A DNA stretch of 64,000 bases from Fulvivirga marina (GTDB lineage: Bacteria; Bacteroidota; Bacteroidia; Cytophagales; Cyclobacteriaceae): NCBI RefSeq assembly GCF_016775155.1, contig NZ_JAEUGD010000066.1, positions 282,832 through 346,831 on the forward strand, in the 5' to 3' direction. Shown here piece after piece: positions 8,581 through 18,776 of this stretch (the stretch's first letter is position 1; the number at the start of each line of letters is the position of its first letter). Under the pieces are notes generated by a model. It ran no database searches, was not told the origin of the DNA, and saw nothing but the letters and a program-made list of their open reading frames with translations. Position numbers and translations under genes: made by a program.

Positions 8581-10389
8581 ATGCCATTAACAGCTTTAAC
8601 TGGTTCACTGGGGGTGAAACGAGCCGCTCATTTATTGCGCAGAGCCACCTTTGGAGCATCAAAGCAGCAAATCGATGATTTTGCCAACCTAACCGCAGCG
8701 CAAGCCGTAGCTCAACTTTTTGCTACCAATCTACCTGATCCCACACTACCTCTTGATCCTGCCACTGGGCAGGAATGGGTTGAAAGTGGAGTGGTAGAAG
8801 GCGTAAATAGCGGTGACGATGAATTAAGGAACTACTTCAAGGCCTGGTTCATTGGTCAGATGATGAGCACCGACATTGCTGCCAACCAAGAGCTAGCTTA
8901 TGCTCTGAGAGAAAAAATCACCTTATTCCTACATACTCATTTTACAACCATGGAGGAAAAAGTTGATGACAGCCGCGCATTGTACTTTCAAAATGCCTTA
9001 TTTAGGCTATTTGCTTTTGATAAGGATGATGAAAATGTTGTAATAGTTGATGAGGACACTGGAAGCTCTCAAAATGAAATTGCACCGAGAAACTTTAAAG
9101 AACTCACCAAGAAAGTATGCATAGACAACGCTATGCTCATATTTCTTGATGGACGCCAGAACGTTAAGGGAAGTGTGAATGAAAACTATGCCCGGGAAAT
9201 GTTCGAACTTTACACTATTGGTAGAGGGCTTGAAGCTCGTGTAAACGGTATGACCCCTCCAGGGCCTGGAGACTATTTCACATTTACGGAACAAGATGTC
9301 CAATCTGCTGCAAAAGTACTCTCCGGATTTGATCGTGACGAAACTTATGAAACCATTGATCAATATACGGGTATTCCCAGAGGGCGAATCAAAGGAAATA
9401 TTATTGCAACCCAACATGCAGGGGGAGTAAAGCAATTCAGTGATTACTTTAACGGGTATAATGGCGGCAAAGTGAGCCCTGACCCAACACTTTTACAAGG
9501 GGGACCAACTGAAGACAGTGCAATTGATGAAATCAGCCAGCTGATAGATATGATCTATTCAAGGGAGGAAACAGCACGTCAAATTTGCCGTAAACTGTAT
9601 CGTTTTTTCGTTTACTATGATATAGATGAAAATCTCGATGATGATGTCATCGCCCAAATGGCGACCACTTTCACTGCCAATAACTTTAAAATCCAACCTG
9701 TATTGGAAGAACTCTTCCAAAGCGAACATTTCTATGATAATGTGGCTGGAGTAGACGACGATAAATTTGGCGGTATCATTAAATCGCCCCTTGACCTTAT
9801 TCTAGGCACCTTAAAATTCCTGGAGATTAAGCTCCCGTCATACCAAAGCGATCTTGAGAATTTCTACATGATGGCCAATAGCCTAATGGATTTGATGAAC
9901 CGCCAGGGAATGACATTTTATGAACCTTATGAGGTAGCAGGCTATGTGGCTTACCACCAATACCCTGTTTATAACAGAAACTGGATATCCACAAATTATC
10001 TCACTCAACGTTATGATTACATACGTCAGTTGATGAACCAAAATGAGGGTTTGCCGGCCTTTGACTTATTGGAATATGTAAAACTAAACTTCAATGCCCA
10101 GGCTACGGACGCAAAGCAATTTATTACAACACTTGCCCCCTATATTTTCCCGTTTGCTGAAAATCTTGATTATGAAGTAGACGGTGGCGACCTAACCAAG
10201 GAACGCATCAGGTACTTTTTACAGGTATTTATCCAGTTCGATGATTACCAGGATACAGCAGCTGTTAATCAGGCCAATTCGGACTGGGGTAGTTTGTATG
10301 CCGATCCTTCTAAATACCTGGAAGCCGGGGAATACTTAAGAAGGCTTTTTAACGCAATGATGCAGTCTCCTGAATACCAACTATTTTAA
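8581..10389 (+). CDS. DUF1800 domain-containing protein
   Basis: 602 residues, all of it the DUF1800 family, an almost entirely helical protein of unknown activity. Typical features: the N-terminal AAHLLRRATFGAS, LREKITLFLHTHFTT in the first third, NENYAREMFELYTIG centrally and DVQSAAKVLSGF. No classical signal peptide is visible, although the partner encoded 3 bases downstream has one. DUF1800 and DUF1501 genes nearly always occur as a pair, as here, and are usually secreted or surface proteins. The acidic composition agrees with that. Function remains unknown. Confidence 0.9.
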   Translation: MPLTALTGSLGVKRAAHLLRRATFGASKQQIDDFANLTAAQAVAQLFATNLPDPTLPLDPATGQEWVESGVVEGVNSGDDELRNYFKAWFIGQMMSTDIAANQELAYALREKITLFLHTHFTTMEEKVDDSRALYFQNALFRLFAFDKDDENVVIVDEDTGSSQNEIAPRNFKELTKKVCIDNAMLIFLDGRQNVKGSVNENYAREMFELYTIGRGLEARVNGMTPPGPGDYFTFTEQDVQSAAKVLSGFDRDETYETIDQYTGIPRGRIKGNIIATQHAGGVKQFSDYFNGYNGGKVSPDPTLLQGGPTEDSAIDEISQLIDMIYSREETARQICRKLYRFFVYYDIDENLDDDVIAQMATTFTANNFKIQPVLEELFQSEHFYDNVAGVDDDKFGGIIKSPLDLILGTLKFLEIKLPSYQSDLENFYMMANSLMDLMNRQGMTFYEPYEVAGYVAYHQYPVYNRNWISTNYLTQRYDYIRQLMNQNEGLPAFDLLEYVKLNFNAQATDAKQFITTLAPYIFPFAENLDYEVDGGDLTKERIRYFLQVFIQFDDYQDTAAVNQANSDWGSLYADPSKYLEAGEYLRRLFNAMMQSPEYQLF

Positions 10390-10392
10390 ACC

Positions 10393-12108
10393 ATGAAAAG
10401 AAGAAAATTCCTTAAACAGCTACCCATGTTAGCGGGTGCTTCGCTGGCATTGAATAATATACCTATCCGTGTCATGGGTGAGTCAAGTCATTTCCTCAGG
10501 TTGGCAGACCAAAGTAACAGCGATCGTGTTATGGTCATTATTCAGCTTCATGGAGGAAATGACGGCTTAAATGCTGTCATTCCGATAGAGCAATATGACC
10601 TGTATTATAGCAGGAGAGCTAACATTGCAATTCCAGCTAAAAACAGTGTAAGAAGATACATTCCTCTAGACTCTACCCTACCGTCAGCCGATCAAGTAGG
10701 CCTTCACCCCGATATGATTGGGGCTAAAGACCTATATGACCGAGGTCGGATGGCCATAGTTCAAGGTGTCTCATATCCTAACAACAATGGCTCTCATTTC
10801 AGGGGGCGCGATATATGGCACATGGGAGGTGGATTTGATGATTATTATTCATCAGGTTGGGTAGGTAGATTTCTTCAGAACAATTATTTACCCAAAGTTT
10901 ACCCTAATGATTTTCCCAATGCGGAAATGCCTGACCCCTTGGCTATAGAAGTTGGAAGTGATGTTTCTCTAATGTTTCATCAGCATGGCAACATTCCCAC
11001 TTCTATTTCTATCCCGGGAGGCCCTCAGGGGTTCGCCGATTTGGTAGAAAGCCTTGAAGGTTTTGATGATAAGCTTATTGACCCACGAGGCAAACCACCT
11101 GTTGGTTTAGACAACTCTCCTTATGGTAAAGAGCTAAACTGGATACTTGGTTTAGAGGATAAGTCTGAAGATTACGCAGCCAGGCTCCTGGAAGTTTGGA
11201 ACAACGCCAGTGAAACCTCAGTCACCTACCCTGAAATATATCCTTTCAATGCCCCTTCTGGTAGCCTTACGAACCGATTAACCCCACAACTACAAGTAGT
11301 GGCTAGGCTAATTGCAGGGGGTGCAAAAACAAAAGTTTACCTAGTAAGAATTGGAGGTTTTGATACCCATGCAGGCCAGGTTGAAAGCTATGACCCAACA
11401 ATGGGTTTACACGCTGCTTTAATGTATCATATATCTTCTGCCATGAATGCTTTTCAAGCTGATCTTCGTTCGAGGGGTATTGAGGACCGCGTATTATCAA
11501 TGACAACTTCAGAATTCGGACGAAGGATAGACTCTAATGGTAGCTTTGGTACCGACCATGGTAAAGGTGGCCCAATGTTTATTTTTGGTAAATATGCTAA
11601 GCCTGGCGTATTAGGCACGAACCATGACTTGTCAACCGCCAATGGGAATATTGACATGCAACATGACTACAGGCAAGTTTATGCTACCATCCTAAAAGAC
11701 TGGATGAAGGTAGATGAGGATGTTGTCAATAATGATATATTCTTTGGTAACTTTATTGATGGTCCTAAAGAAGATGGCTCAGGAAACTATGAACCATTGC
11801 AATTAATTTCAGATGAGGTAACAGGTACTGAGGGTTTCTTTAAAGATCGGTTCAGGCTTAACAATGCCTATCCTAACCCAGCATCAGGGGTAACAAATAT
11901 TTCTTTCTACATCAATGCTGAAAACCAGGTAAACATTAAACTAATTGACCAAAAAGGCCAACTGGTGAAATGGCTGATGCAAGAAAGAAAAGGTCCAGGG
12001 GAGCATTCATTTAAAGCTAATCTTGCCGGAATCAAGCCCGGAGTTTATTTCTACCAAATAGAATCGGGTATATTAAAGGACACTAAAAAACTGATTATAA
12101 GAGAGTAA
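10393..12108 (+). CDS. DUF1501 protein with Tat-like signal and T9SS sorting domain
   Basis: 571 residues. The N terminus (MKRRKFLKQLPMLAGASLAL) has a twin-arginine motif, suggesting folded export by Tat. The DUF1501 domain (~40-470), distantly related to alkaline phosphatase/sulfatase folds, includes QLHGGNDGLNAVIP, HFRGRDIWHMGG, RIGGFDTHAGQ, TTSEFGRRIDSNGSFGTDHG and DYRQVYATIL. The last ~80 residues (NAYPNPASG... GVYFYQIESG... KKLIIRE) are a Por-type C-terminal domain that directs type IX secretion or surface attachment. It follows DUF1800 by 3 bases and precedes a barrel gene by 7. Substrate unknown. Confidence 0.92.
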   Translation: MKRRKFLKQLPMLAGASLALNNIPIRVMGESSHFLRLADQSNSDRVMVIIQLHGGNDGLNAVIPIEQYDLYYSRRANIAIPAKNSVRRYIPLDSTLPSADQVGLHPDMIGAKDLYDRGRMAIVQGVSYPNNNGSHFRGRDIWHMGGGFDDYYSSGWVGRFLQNNYLPKVYPNDFPNAEMPDPLAIEVGSDVSLMFHQHGNIPTSISIPGGPQGFADLVESLEGFDDKLIDPRGKPPVGLDNSPYGKELNWILGLEDKSEDYAARLLEVWNNASETSVTYPEIYPFNAPSGSLTNRLTPQLQVVARLIAGGAKTKVYLVRIGGFDTHAGQVESYDPTMGLHAALMYHISSAMNAFQADLRSRGIEDRVLSMTTSEFGRRIDSNGSFGTDHGKGGPMFIFGKYAKPGVLGTNHDLSTANGNIDMQHDYRQVYATILKDWMKVDEDVVNNDIFFGNFIDGPKEDGSGNYEPLQLISDEVTGTEGFFKDRFRLNNAYPNPASGVTNISFYINAENQVNIKLIDQKGQLVKWLMQERKGPGEHSFKANLAGIKPGVYFYQIESGILKDTKKLIIRE

Positions 12109-12115
12109 AGAATCA

Positions 12116-13009
12116 ATGAAAAACCTAACCATTCTTCTTTTGAGCGCAGTGCTACTCCTAGGGCATCATGCTACAGAGGCTCAAAACAAGAGAAAGAGGG
12201 ATAAAATGTATCCCGCATACAGCACTTCAAGACCAAAAAAGGATGATCGCTTTTTGCAAACCCAATGGTGGCTGGGTTTTAGAGCGGGAGCAAACCTTAC
12301 TGAGGCTAATCCGATAAGACGATTTTCTGGCTTTAGTCCAATCAATTATGACAAGGAGTTGAATGAGAAAACCTATAGCGGCTATGAGTTGCCAGGGGGG
12401 CATGCTGGTATTGAAATTACTTTCTACCACAGAGGTTTTTCCTTTAGCCTACAACCTAACTATAGAAGACAACGGTTCTCCTACTATAATGAGTTCACTT
12501 GGGAAGATGTCGAAAATCCCGACAATCGCCTGGACTTAAAATACGATCAGGACCACCAACTCGATTACATCGAGATCCCTTTCTTCATTAAATATGACCT
12601 TACAAGAGGGAATCTAAGACCATTTATCCAAATTGGTGGTTACTACGCCACACTGGCAAATGCCAATAAGGCAGTAGAAATAACAGGAACCGATTATGCA
12701 TCAGGAAATGCAGGCCCCTTCAATACCGAAAATTTAGTTATTGGAGCCAAAGACTTATTTATTAAAAGTTCTTTTGGTGTAGCCGGAGGCGTAGGTGCCA
12801 GTTATGACTTCTGGAATATGCGAATCGTACTGGATGCTACTTATCGTTATGGCATGAATAATATCACAAATGCCAAAAACAGGTACTCGAAAAACGAATT
12901 AGCTGGTATTGGAGATGCTCTTGATGATGTTGAAATGCGCAATATATCATTCAGTATTGGCTTTTTATTCCCATTGAGGTTTATCAACAAACAGTTTGAT
13001 GCAAATTAA
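12116..13009 (+). CDS. outer-membrane beta-barrel protein (PorT-like fold)
   Basis: 297 residues with a signal peptide (MKNLTILLLSAVLLLGHHATEAQ). The mature part shows alternating hydrophobic/polar beta strands typical of the 8-10-stranded OMP_b-brl family: FRAGANLTEA, GGHAGIEITFYHRGFSFSLQPNYRRQ, IEIPFFIKYDL, GGVGASYDFWNMRIVLDATYRYGM and ISFSIGFLFPL at the end. It sits 7 bases after the DUF1501 gene and 12 before the lipoprotein gene. It could be an outer-membrane partner of the surface-exposed DUF1501 protein; that link is inferred from context only. Confidence 0.82.
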   Translation: MKNLTILLLSAVLLLGHHATEAQNKRKRDKMYPAYSTSRPKKDDRFLQTQWWLGFRAGANLTEANPIRRFSGFSPINYDKELNEKTYSGYELPGGHAGIEITFYHRGFSFSLQPNYRRQRFSYYNEFTWEDVENPDNRLDLKYDQDHQLDYIEIPFFIKYDLTRGNLRPFIQIGGYYATLANANKAVEITGTDYASGNAGPFNTENLVIGAKDLFIKSSFGVAGGVGASYDFWNMRIVLDATYRYGMNNITNAKNRYSKNELAGIGDALDDVEMRNISFSIGFLFPLRFINKQFDAN

Positions 13010-13021
13010 CATTCACCAACC

Positions 13022-14230
13022 ATGAAAAGTAAATTTAATGAATATATAGCCCTCCTGTTAATCATGTTGGGCCTGCTATCAGCCTGTGATACTGCTGACA
13101 ATGAAATTGCACCGGATGCTTCATTTTTCAGGATCTATGATAATGATCAATTTCAGGCCTCATTTATTCCCATTGATGTAAAACAGACCGGAGATGGTGG
13201 CTATCTTATTTTAGGAGCCACCCGGTTAAACGATTCTGATTTCTCCGGAGTATACTTGCTAAAAGCTGATGAAAATGGGCAATTCGTTTCCGAACAAAAC
13301 CTTTCTTCACAGTTCGTTCACCCTGTTAATAGTCTTATAGAACTAGAAGACAAATTCTACTTTGTGGCAATGGAAGCTACCAGTCTCAGGGCACACTTAT
13401 TTACATTAAACAGTGCTGGTCAACTTACAGACACTGCTGCCATTGGTGGCAATGTATATTACCCGTTATATGCTGCTGCAGATGAAAATAGTATTATACT
13501 GCATAGCTATAATAATGGAGAAAAAAGATCAGCACTATCCTTGGTAAGTACTTTGGGACAGGTTATAAATCAGGTAGATTTTAGTATTGGAGCCGGAGAT
13601 GAGGTAGAAGCACCCATCATGGAACATTTCACAAGAACAGGCCGACAACTCCCCTTCTCTGCCGGAAAAATGGACAATGGTCTTTATTATTTTAACGGTT
13701 TCTACAATTACACGATGTCGTTGGTTTTCACTAACTTTTCTAGTGAAGACCCCAACGGGGTAACGCAGGGCCAGCATGACAACGGGGGAATTAGTGCCAT
13801 TTCACATATAGCTGGAAATAGCTTTGCCATTGCCAGGTTCAATTATGGAGATAATTATATTCTTCCAAAAGTAGACCTTAATGTTACAGGTACATCCTCC
13901 TCTTTTGACCTTGCCGGCAACTCATTTCCTGAATTGGTTCCTGATGCCCCAATAATGGTCAAGAAAATGACTATTGATGGTAAGAATGTATCAATCTTTG
14001 GAAGTCACACTAAAGCAGGTAAAATTATTTTAATGGCATATAGCACAAGTTCCGGGGAATTATTGGGTACAAAACATTTGGGTTTTGCCAATCCCTTTGA
14101 AATCGCCGGATTCAATATAACCGAAGACAACGGCCTTGTGGTTGCCGGAGCTACTTCAGTCGCAGACAGATTTACCCGTATCTGCCTATTCAAGTTAACA
14201 GAAGATGAGCTTTCAGAGCTGGTGAACTGA
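13022..14230 (+). CDS. hypothetical lipoprotein, probable beta-propeller
   Basis: 402 residues with a lipoprotein signal ending LGLLSAC (Cys22). The body carries repeating blade-like segments typical of propeller proteins: DGGYLILGATRLN, GVYLLKADENGQ, EDNGLVVAGATS and RICLFKL. No catalytic motif is recognised. It is the last gene of the DUF1800-DUF1501-barrel operon and is followed directly by a strong inverted repeat. Probably surface or periplasmic. Confidence 0.8.
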   Translation: MKSKFNEYIALLLIMLGLLSACDTADNEIAPDASFFRIYDNDQFQASFIPIDVKQTGDGGYLILGATRLNDSDFSGVYLLKADENGQFVSEQNLSSQFVHPVNSLIELEDKFYFVAMEATSLRAHLFTLNSAGQLTDTAAIGGNVYYPLYAAADENSIILHSYNNGEKRSALSLVSTLGQVINQVDFSIGAGDEVEAPIMEHFTRTGRQLPFSAGKMDNGLYYFNGFYNYTMSLVFTNFSSEDPNGVTQGQHDNGGISAISHIAGNSFAIARFNYGDNYILPKVDLNVTGTSSSFDLAGNSFPELVPDAPIMVKKMTIDGKNVSIFGSHTKAGKIILMAYSTSSGELLGTKHLGFANPFEIAGFNITEDNGLVVAGATSVADRFTRICLFKLTEDELSELVN

Positions 14231-14234
14231 TTCT

Positions 14235-14273
14235 GGAAGGCTCCGACAAGTGATTGACCAGTCGGAGCCTTCC
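14235..14273. terminator. 13-bp hairpin between convergent genes
   Basis: Perfect arms GGAAGGCTCCGAC (14235-14247) and GTCGGAGCCTTCC (14261-14273) with a 13-base loop lie between the lipoprotein stop at 14230 and the stop of the minus-strand gene at 14279. There is no clear T-tract on the plus side, so it is a likely but not textbook terminator for both directions. Confidence 0.65.
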
Positions 14274-14278
14274 AAAAA

Positions 14279-14674
14279 CTACCATTTCTTTATTTCTATA
14301 TTTTTATGAAAGCCAGTCCTTAACTCATTAAAGGGCAGGAAAACACTTAATATTTTTTCTTCAAATGAAGCTGAAATATTCCTAAAATCAATTTCTGGTG
14401 ATAGTGGACAGGTCGCCGCGACATGAGGTACCATGATGACAGAGTTATTGCGCCCTTTAAACTCAAGGTTATGATAAACCATTAAATTCTTCTCAACAAT
14501 CTCCACCTTAATTTTTTCAATATCTACCCCTGGAATACGGGCCTTTAGCAAATAGTGATCGGATTTTTTCTCCAACTCCACCTGAGGTTCGCTGATGCCT
14601 CCATTGAGCGTATTTACAATATCAGCTGTATGTAGCACCCTTCTCACCCATTTCTTATCTTTATCGTACTTCAT
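14279..14674 (-). CDS. Hsp20/alpha-crystallin-like protein (divergent)
   Basis: 131 residues. The central part (~35-110) has the strand pattern of the alpha-crystallin domain: HYLLKARIPGVDIEKIKVEIVEKNLMVYH, followed by a hydrophobic strand block and ISASFEEKILSVFLPF in place of the usual A-x-x-x-n-G-v-L segment. Small heat-shock proteins hold unfolding proteins in oligomers. The N-terminal arm is short, and the C-terminal I-x-I anchor may be IEIKKW. A good ribosome site (AAAGGAG) precedes the start on the minus strand. Family call moderately sure; chaperone activity is inference. Confidence 0.7.
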   Translation of the reverse strand: MKYDKDKKWVRRVLHTADIVNTLNGGISEPQVELEKKSDHYLLKARIPGVDIEKIKVEIVEKNLMVYHNLEFKGRNNSVIMVPHVAATCPLSPEIDFRNISASFEEKILSVFLPFNELRTGFHKNIEIKKW

Positions 14675-14800
14675 AAAATCTCCTTTCGTTTGGTGTTATA
14701 ACAACAACCATCATACCATGGTCTATACGGAAGCTTAAACAGACAAAATGACGGAAGAAAATAACAAAGACAGACAAAATGACAGGAATAAGTTCTATGC

Positions 14801-14836
14801 AAAAAAGAAACCGGATGCACTTACGCACACCCGGTT
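14801..14836 (-). terminator. terminator of the metH-metF operon
   Basis: On the minus strand arms AACCGG (plus 14831-14836) and CCGGTT (plus 14809-14814) enclose a partly paired 16-base interior, followed by TCTTTTTTGC. It lies 31 bases past the metF stop. A second small hairpin (ACACC/GGTGT, 14846-14858) sits closer to the stop. Confidence 0.65.
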
Positions 14837-14867
14837 ATAAATGAAACACCTGACGGTGTCTCCCCTT

Positions 14868-15821
14868 TTAGAACAATTCCTTCGCTATATTTAATACTGA
14901 ATTTGATTTTCCCATAGAATAATAATGCAATACAGGGACACCAAATTTCACAAGTTCTTTTGATTGCTTAATAGTCCACTCAATACCCACCTGACGCACT
15001 TGTTTATCATCTTTACATTTATCTACTGCGTCGGCCAACTCCTCAGGTAAGTCAATATAAAAAATTCTAGGCAAAACATTAAGTTGCCTTTTAGTTGTAA
15101 GTGGCTTTAAGCCTGGAATTATAGGCACATTAATACCCATTTCTCTACATTTAGCTACAAAGTCAAAGTACTTTTTATTGTCAAAAAACATTTGAGTAAC
15201 TATGTAGTCAGCACCCATATCTACCTTCATCTTAAGGTATTTCATGTCTGTCTTCAGATTAGGAGCTGCAAAATGCTTTTCAGGGTATCCAGCTACTCCT
15301 ATACAAAAATCAGTGGGGTTAGCATTCAAAAGGTCTTCATCAAGATACTTCCCTTTATTCATATTTACTACTTGTTCAAGCAGTTCAGACGCATACTTAT
15401 GACCTCCTGGTTCAGCTATAAATACTGACTCTGACTTTATAGCATCACCCTGAAGTAGCAGCACATTATCTATCCCCAAAAAATTCAGGTCTATGAGTGC
15501 ATTTTCCGTTTCTTCCTTGTTAAAACCTCCACATATAATATGAGGTACGGTATCTACATTGTACTTATTCTTAATAGCTGCACACATTCCTACTGTTCCC
15601 GGACGCTTCCTAATAGATTTTTTCTCCAGCAGGCCGTTTTCTCTTTTCTTATAAACAAACTCCTCTCTATGATAAGTAACGTCTATAAAAGGCGGGTTAA
15701 ACTCCATAAGGGGATCAATATGATTATAAAGGTTATCAATATTCTCCCCTTTTAACGGAGGCAGTATTTCGAATGAAAAAAGTGTTTTTTTCGACTTTGA
15801 AAGATGTTCTGTTATCTTCAT
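14868..15821 (-). CDS. metF: 5,10-methylenetetrahydrofolate reductase
   Basis: 317 residues from the ATG at 15821 (MKITEHLSKSKK). MetF is a FAD TIM-barrel enzyme that reduces methylene-THF to methyl-THF, the methyl donor for methionine synthase. Motifs: FSFEILPP (catalytic Glu), PPFIDVTYH, GGFNKEE, NVLLLQGD, IGVAGYPEKH, DMGADYIVTQMFFDN and PIIPGLKP. An in-frame extension to 15899 would overlap the metH 3' end and lacks homology, so the shorter start is preferred. It lies 50 bases after metH under the same SAM riboswitch. Confidence 0.95.
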   Translation of the reverse strand: MKITEHLSKSKKTLFSFEILPPLKGENIDNLYNHIDPLMEFNPPFIDVTYHREEFVYKKRENGLLEKKSIRKRPGTVGMCAAIKNKYNVDTVPHIICGGFNKEETENALIDLNFLGIDNVLLLQGDAIKSESVFIAEPGGHKYASELLEQVVNMNKGKYLDEDLLNANPTDFCIGVAGYPEKHFAAPNLKTDMKYLKMKVDMGADYIVTQMFFDNKKYFDFVAKCREMGINVPIIPGLKPLTTKRQLNVLPRIFYIDLPEELADAVDKCKDDKQVRQVGIEWTIKQSKELVKFGVPVLHYYSMGKSNSVLNIAKELF

Positions 15822-15871
15822 ATTTTGCTCTTGGATTTCCGTAAATACGGAAAACATATTTTTAAAACATA

Positions 15872-18556
15872 TTAATAGGCAAGGCTTGGCCCCAGCCATT
15901 TTTCAATTTGCTCGACAGACATGCCCTTCCTTTGTGCGTAATCCTCTATCTGATCCTTTTCAACCTTACCCAGACCAAAGTATTTCGATTCAGGGTGAGA
16001 AAAATAGAAACCACTCACCGCAGCTGCAGGATACATGGCATATGAATCAGTGAGAGATATTGCAGTATTTTTTTCTACTTCAAGTAGGTTAAAAAGCAAT
16101 GGTTTTTCTGTATGGTCAGGACATGCAGGGTATCCGGGTGCTGGTCTGATACCGGCATATTTTTCTTTTATAAGCTCTTCATTTGAAAAGCTTTCACTTG
16201 GATCATACCCCCAAAAATCTGTTCTGATCTTTGCATGCATAAGCTCCGCAAAAGCTTCTGCAAGTCTATCAGCGATAGCCTTAACCATGATCTCATTATA
16301 ATCGTCATGTGCCTTTTTATATTTTTCAATAAGTGGCTCAATCCCAATACCTGTCGTCACAGCAAAGCCACCAATATAATCCGTAATACCGGTTTCTTCA
16401 GGAGCAACAAAATCCGCAAGGCATAGGTTAGAGATCCCCTTACCCTTTTTGCCCTGTTGCCTCAGAAAGTGAAACGTTTCCAAATGTTCACCATGATCAA
16501 AAACTTTCACATCATCTCCAACCCTCTTGGCTTCATAAAGTCCAATTACTCCATTGGCATGCAACAAACTGCCTTCTATTATTTCATCCAGCATCCTGTT
16601 CGCATCATCATATAGTTTTTTAGCCTCCTTACCGATCACTTTGTCATCAAATATCTTAGGAAACTTCCCCTTCAGCATCCATGTCTGGAAAAATGGGGTC
16701 CAGTCTATATATTTTCTAATCTCCTCAAGTGGGTAATCATTAAACACTTTGTTGCCCAATACTTTAGGCTTAACGGGCCTGTAAGTAGACCAGTCCAAAG
16801 CCACCTGATTTTGACGAGCCTCAGATAAACTCACATACGATTTATCGGCTTTTCGGGTGGCATGACCTTCTCTCACCTCCTTATACTCTTGTTTGATCTT
16901 TTGATGAAAGGCTTCTCGCGTATTATTGCTGATCAATTCACCAACTACAGGCACACTTCGGGAAGCATCTAAAACATGTACCACGGCACCGCTATAGTTT
17001 TCATCTATTTTCACGGCTGTATGAACCCTCGATGTAGTAGCCCCACCAATAAGTAATGGAAACTTTAAATTCTGCTTTTCCATTTCTTTAGCCACATGTA
17101 CCATTTCATCTAGTGAAGGAGTGATCAATCCACTTAGACCTATGGCTGCAACATTTTCCTTAACAGCTGTTTCCAGAATCTTCTCAGCAGGAACCATGAC
17201 TCCCAAGTCAACAATCTGATAGTTGTTACACGCTAATACCACTCCTACTATGTTCTTTCCAATGTCATGCACATCTCCCTTGACCGTTGCCAGTAGTATC
17301 TTCGACGCCGATTCTGTAGACTTATTTTTTCGTTTTTCTTCCTCCATAAAAGGTTCCAAGTAAGCCACGGCCTTTTTCATGACACGAGCGCTTTTCACCA
17401 CCTGAGGGAGAAACATTTTACCTGAACCAAACAGATCTCCCACGATATTCATACCGTCCATCAATGGCCCTTCTATCACGTGCAGGGGCTGACCATACTT
17501 TACCCTGGCTTCTTCCGTATCAGTATCTATAAACTCGATAATTCCCTTTACCAGGGCGTGGGATATCCTTTCCTCAACCGAACCCTTTCTCCAGGCATTA
17601 TCGCGTTGCTTCTTTTTAGCCCCACCCTTAACCTTTTCAGCAAATTCCAGTAATCTCTCGGTAGCGTCATCTCGTCTATCAAGCAATACGTCTTCCACAT
17701 GCTCCAACAAGTCTTTCGGAATTTCATCATATACTTCAAGCATAGTAGGGTTCACAATACCCATGTCCATCCCCTTTTTAATAGCGTGATAAAGAAATGC
17801 CGAATGCATTGCTTCTCGCACTGCATTATTACCTCTGAAAGAAAAGGAAACATTACTAACTCCTCCGCTTACATGTACGCCCGGCAAGTTCTCTCTGATC
17901 CATTGAGTCGCATTAAAAAAGTCCAGCGCATTTTTCCTGTGTTCTTCCATACCTGTAGCAACTGGAAATATATTAGGATCAAAAATGATATCCTGAGGAG
18001 GGAAATTTACCTTATTAACAAGGATGTCGTATGAACGCTTACAGATATCAATTCTGCGCTGATAATTATCAGCCTGACCGTCCTCATCGAAAGCCATTAC
18101 AACTACGGCAGCTCCATACTGCTTTATTTTTTTAGCCTGTCTGACAAATTCGTCTTCTCCCCCTTTCAAGCTGATGGAGTTAACAATGCCTTTACCCTGA
18201 ATACATTTAAGTCCTGCCTCGATAATGTGCCATTTCGAGGAGTCAATCATAATCGGTATCTTGGATATTTCAGGCTCCGAAGCTATAAGGTTAAGAAATT
18301 TTGTCATAGCCTCTTCACCATCAAGCATTCCCTCATCCATATTAACATCCAGAACCTGAGCACCACCTTCAACCTGGTCACGCGCTACCTCCAGAGCTTC
18401 TTCATACTTATCTTCCTGTATCAGTCTAAGAAACTTCCTGGAACCTGTCACATTGGTCCTCTCCCCTATGTTAATAAAATTGGCATCTGGCGTTACTATT
18501 AAAGGTTCTAACCCGCTTAATCTCAAGTAAGGTATATTCTTTCCGTTGATGTTCAT
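15872..18556 (-). CDS. metH: cobalamin-dependent methionine synthase, lacking the homocysteine-binding module
   Basis: 894 residues, versus ~1200 for full MetH. Modules present: pterin (methyl-THF) binding domain (~15-290, [32 protein letters not shown]), cobalamin cap and B12-binding domain (~330-545) with the cobalt-ligand motif DVHDIG near residue 430, and the SAM-dependent reactivation domain (~590-880, [15 protein letters not shown]). The N-terminal zinc/homocysteine S-methyltransferase module is absent, and the protein starts cleanly with its own initiator. Bacteroidota often encode that module separately, usually next door; here the upstream gene is unrelated and divergent. It is transcribed from a SAM-I riboswitch with metF following. 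Confidence 0.95.
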   Translation of the reverse strand: MNINGKNIPYLRLSGLEPLIVTPDANFINIGERTNVTGSRKFLRLIQEDKYEEALEVARDQVEGGAQVLDVNMDEGMLDGEEAMTKFLNLIASEPEISKIPIMIDSSKWHIIEAGLKCIQGKGIVNSISLKGGEDEFVRQAKKIKQYGAAVVVMAFDEDGQADNYQRRIDICKRSYDILVNKVNFPPQDIIFDPNIFPVATGMEEHRKNALDFFNATQWIRENLPGVHVSGGVSNVSFSFRGNNAVREAMHSAFLYHAIKKGMDMGIVNPTMLEVYDEIPKDLLEHVEDVLLDRRDDATERLLEFAEKVKGGAKKKQRDNAWRKGSVEERISHALVKGIIEFIDTDTEEARVKYGQPLHVIEGPLMDGMNIVGDLFGSGKMFLPQVVKSARVMKKAVAYLEPFMEEEKRKNKSTESASKILLATVKGDVHDIGKNIVGVVLACNNYQIVDLGVMVPAEKILETAVKENVAAIGLSGLITPSLDEMVHVAKEMEKQNLKFPLLIGGATTSRVHTAVKIDENYSGAVVHVLDASRSVPVVGELISNNTREAFHQKIKQEYKEVREGHATRKADKSYVSLSEARQNQVALDWSTYRPVKPKVLGNKVFNDYPLEEIRKYIDWTPFFQTWMLKGKFPKIFDDKVIGKEAKKLYDDANRMLDEIIEGSLLHANGVIGLYEAKRVGDDVKVFDHGEHLETFHFLRQQGKKGKGISNLCLADFVAPEETGITDYIGGFAVTTGIGIEPLIEKYKKAHDDYNEIMVKAIADRLAEAFAELMHAKIRTDFWGYDPSESFSNEELIKEKYAGIRPAPGYPACPDHTEKPLLFNLLEVEKNTAISLTDSYAMYPAAAVSGFYFSHPESKYFGLGKVEKDQIEDYAQRKGMSVEQIEKWLGPSLAY

Positions 18557-18576
18557 TAATTAGAAAACGTTATAAA

Positions 18577-18610
18577 CAAAAAAAGCTCTTCCGACAAATC
18601 GGAAGAGCTT
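18577..18610 (-). terminator. riboswitch-controlled intrinsic terminator before metH
   Basis: Perfect 12-bp stem AAGCTCTTCCGA / TCGGAAGAGCTT (18583-18594 with 18599-18610) and a 4-base loop, followed on the minus strand by a T-run (18577-18584). It lies between the riboswitch and the metH start, as expected for SAM-induced attenuation. Confidence 0.93.
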
Positions 18611-18641
18611 CTATATTTTTGTGTTTCGATAGCTTTACCAA

Positions 18642-18750
18642 CTTATCTGCCCTCACATTATGTGAAGATGGATTTAGCACCTTTTTCCCAATAATCAGGA
18701 ACGGTTGCTAAGGCTTCGCCGGGCCATTTCCCTCAGCCTTTCTTGATAAG
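18642..18750 (-). ncRNA. SAM-I (S-box) riboswitch
   Basis: On the minus strand the leader carries the whole SAM-I core: P1 arms CTTATC (18745-18750) and GATAAG (18642-18647), then AAGA, GAGGGA, TGGCCC, GAAGCCTTAGCAACC, a P3 hairpin, the invariant AAGGTGCTAAATCC, and P4 (TTCACATAATGTGA). Binding of S-adenosylmethionine stabilises P1 and favours the terminator at 18577-18610, so metH-metF are made only when SAM is scarce. Confidence 0.97.
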
Positions 18751-18776
18751 AATACTTTAAAAGAACAATCTTTGTA

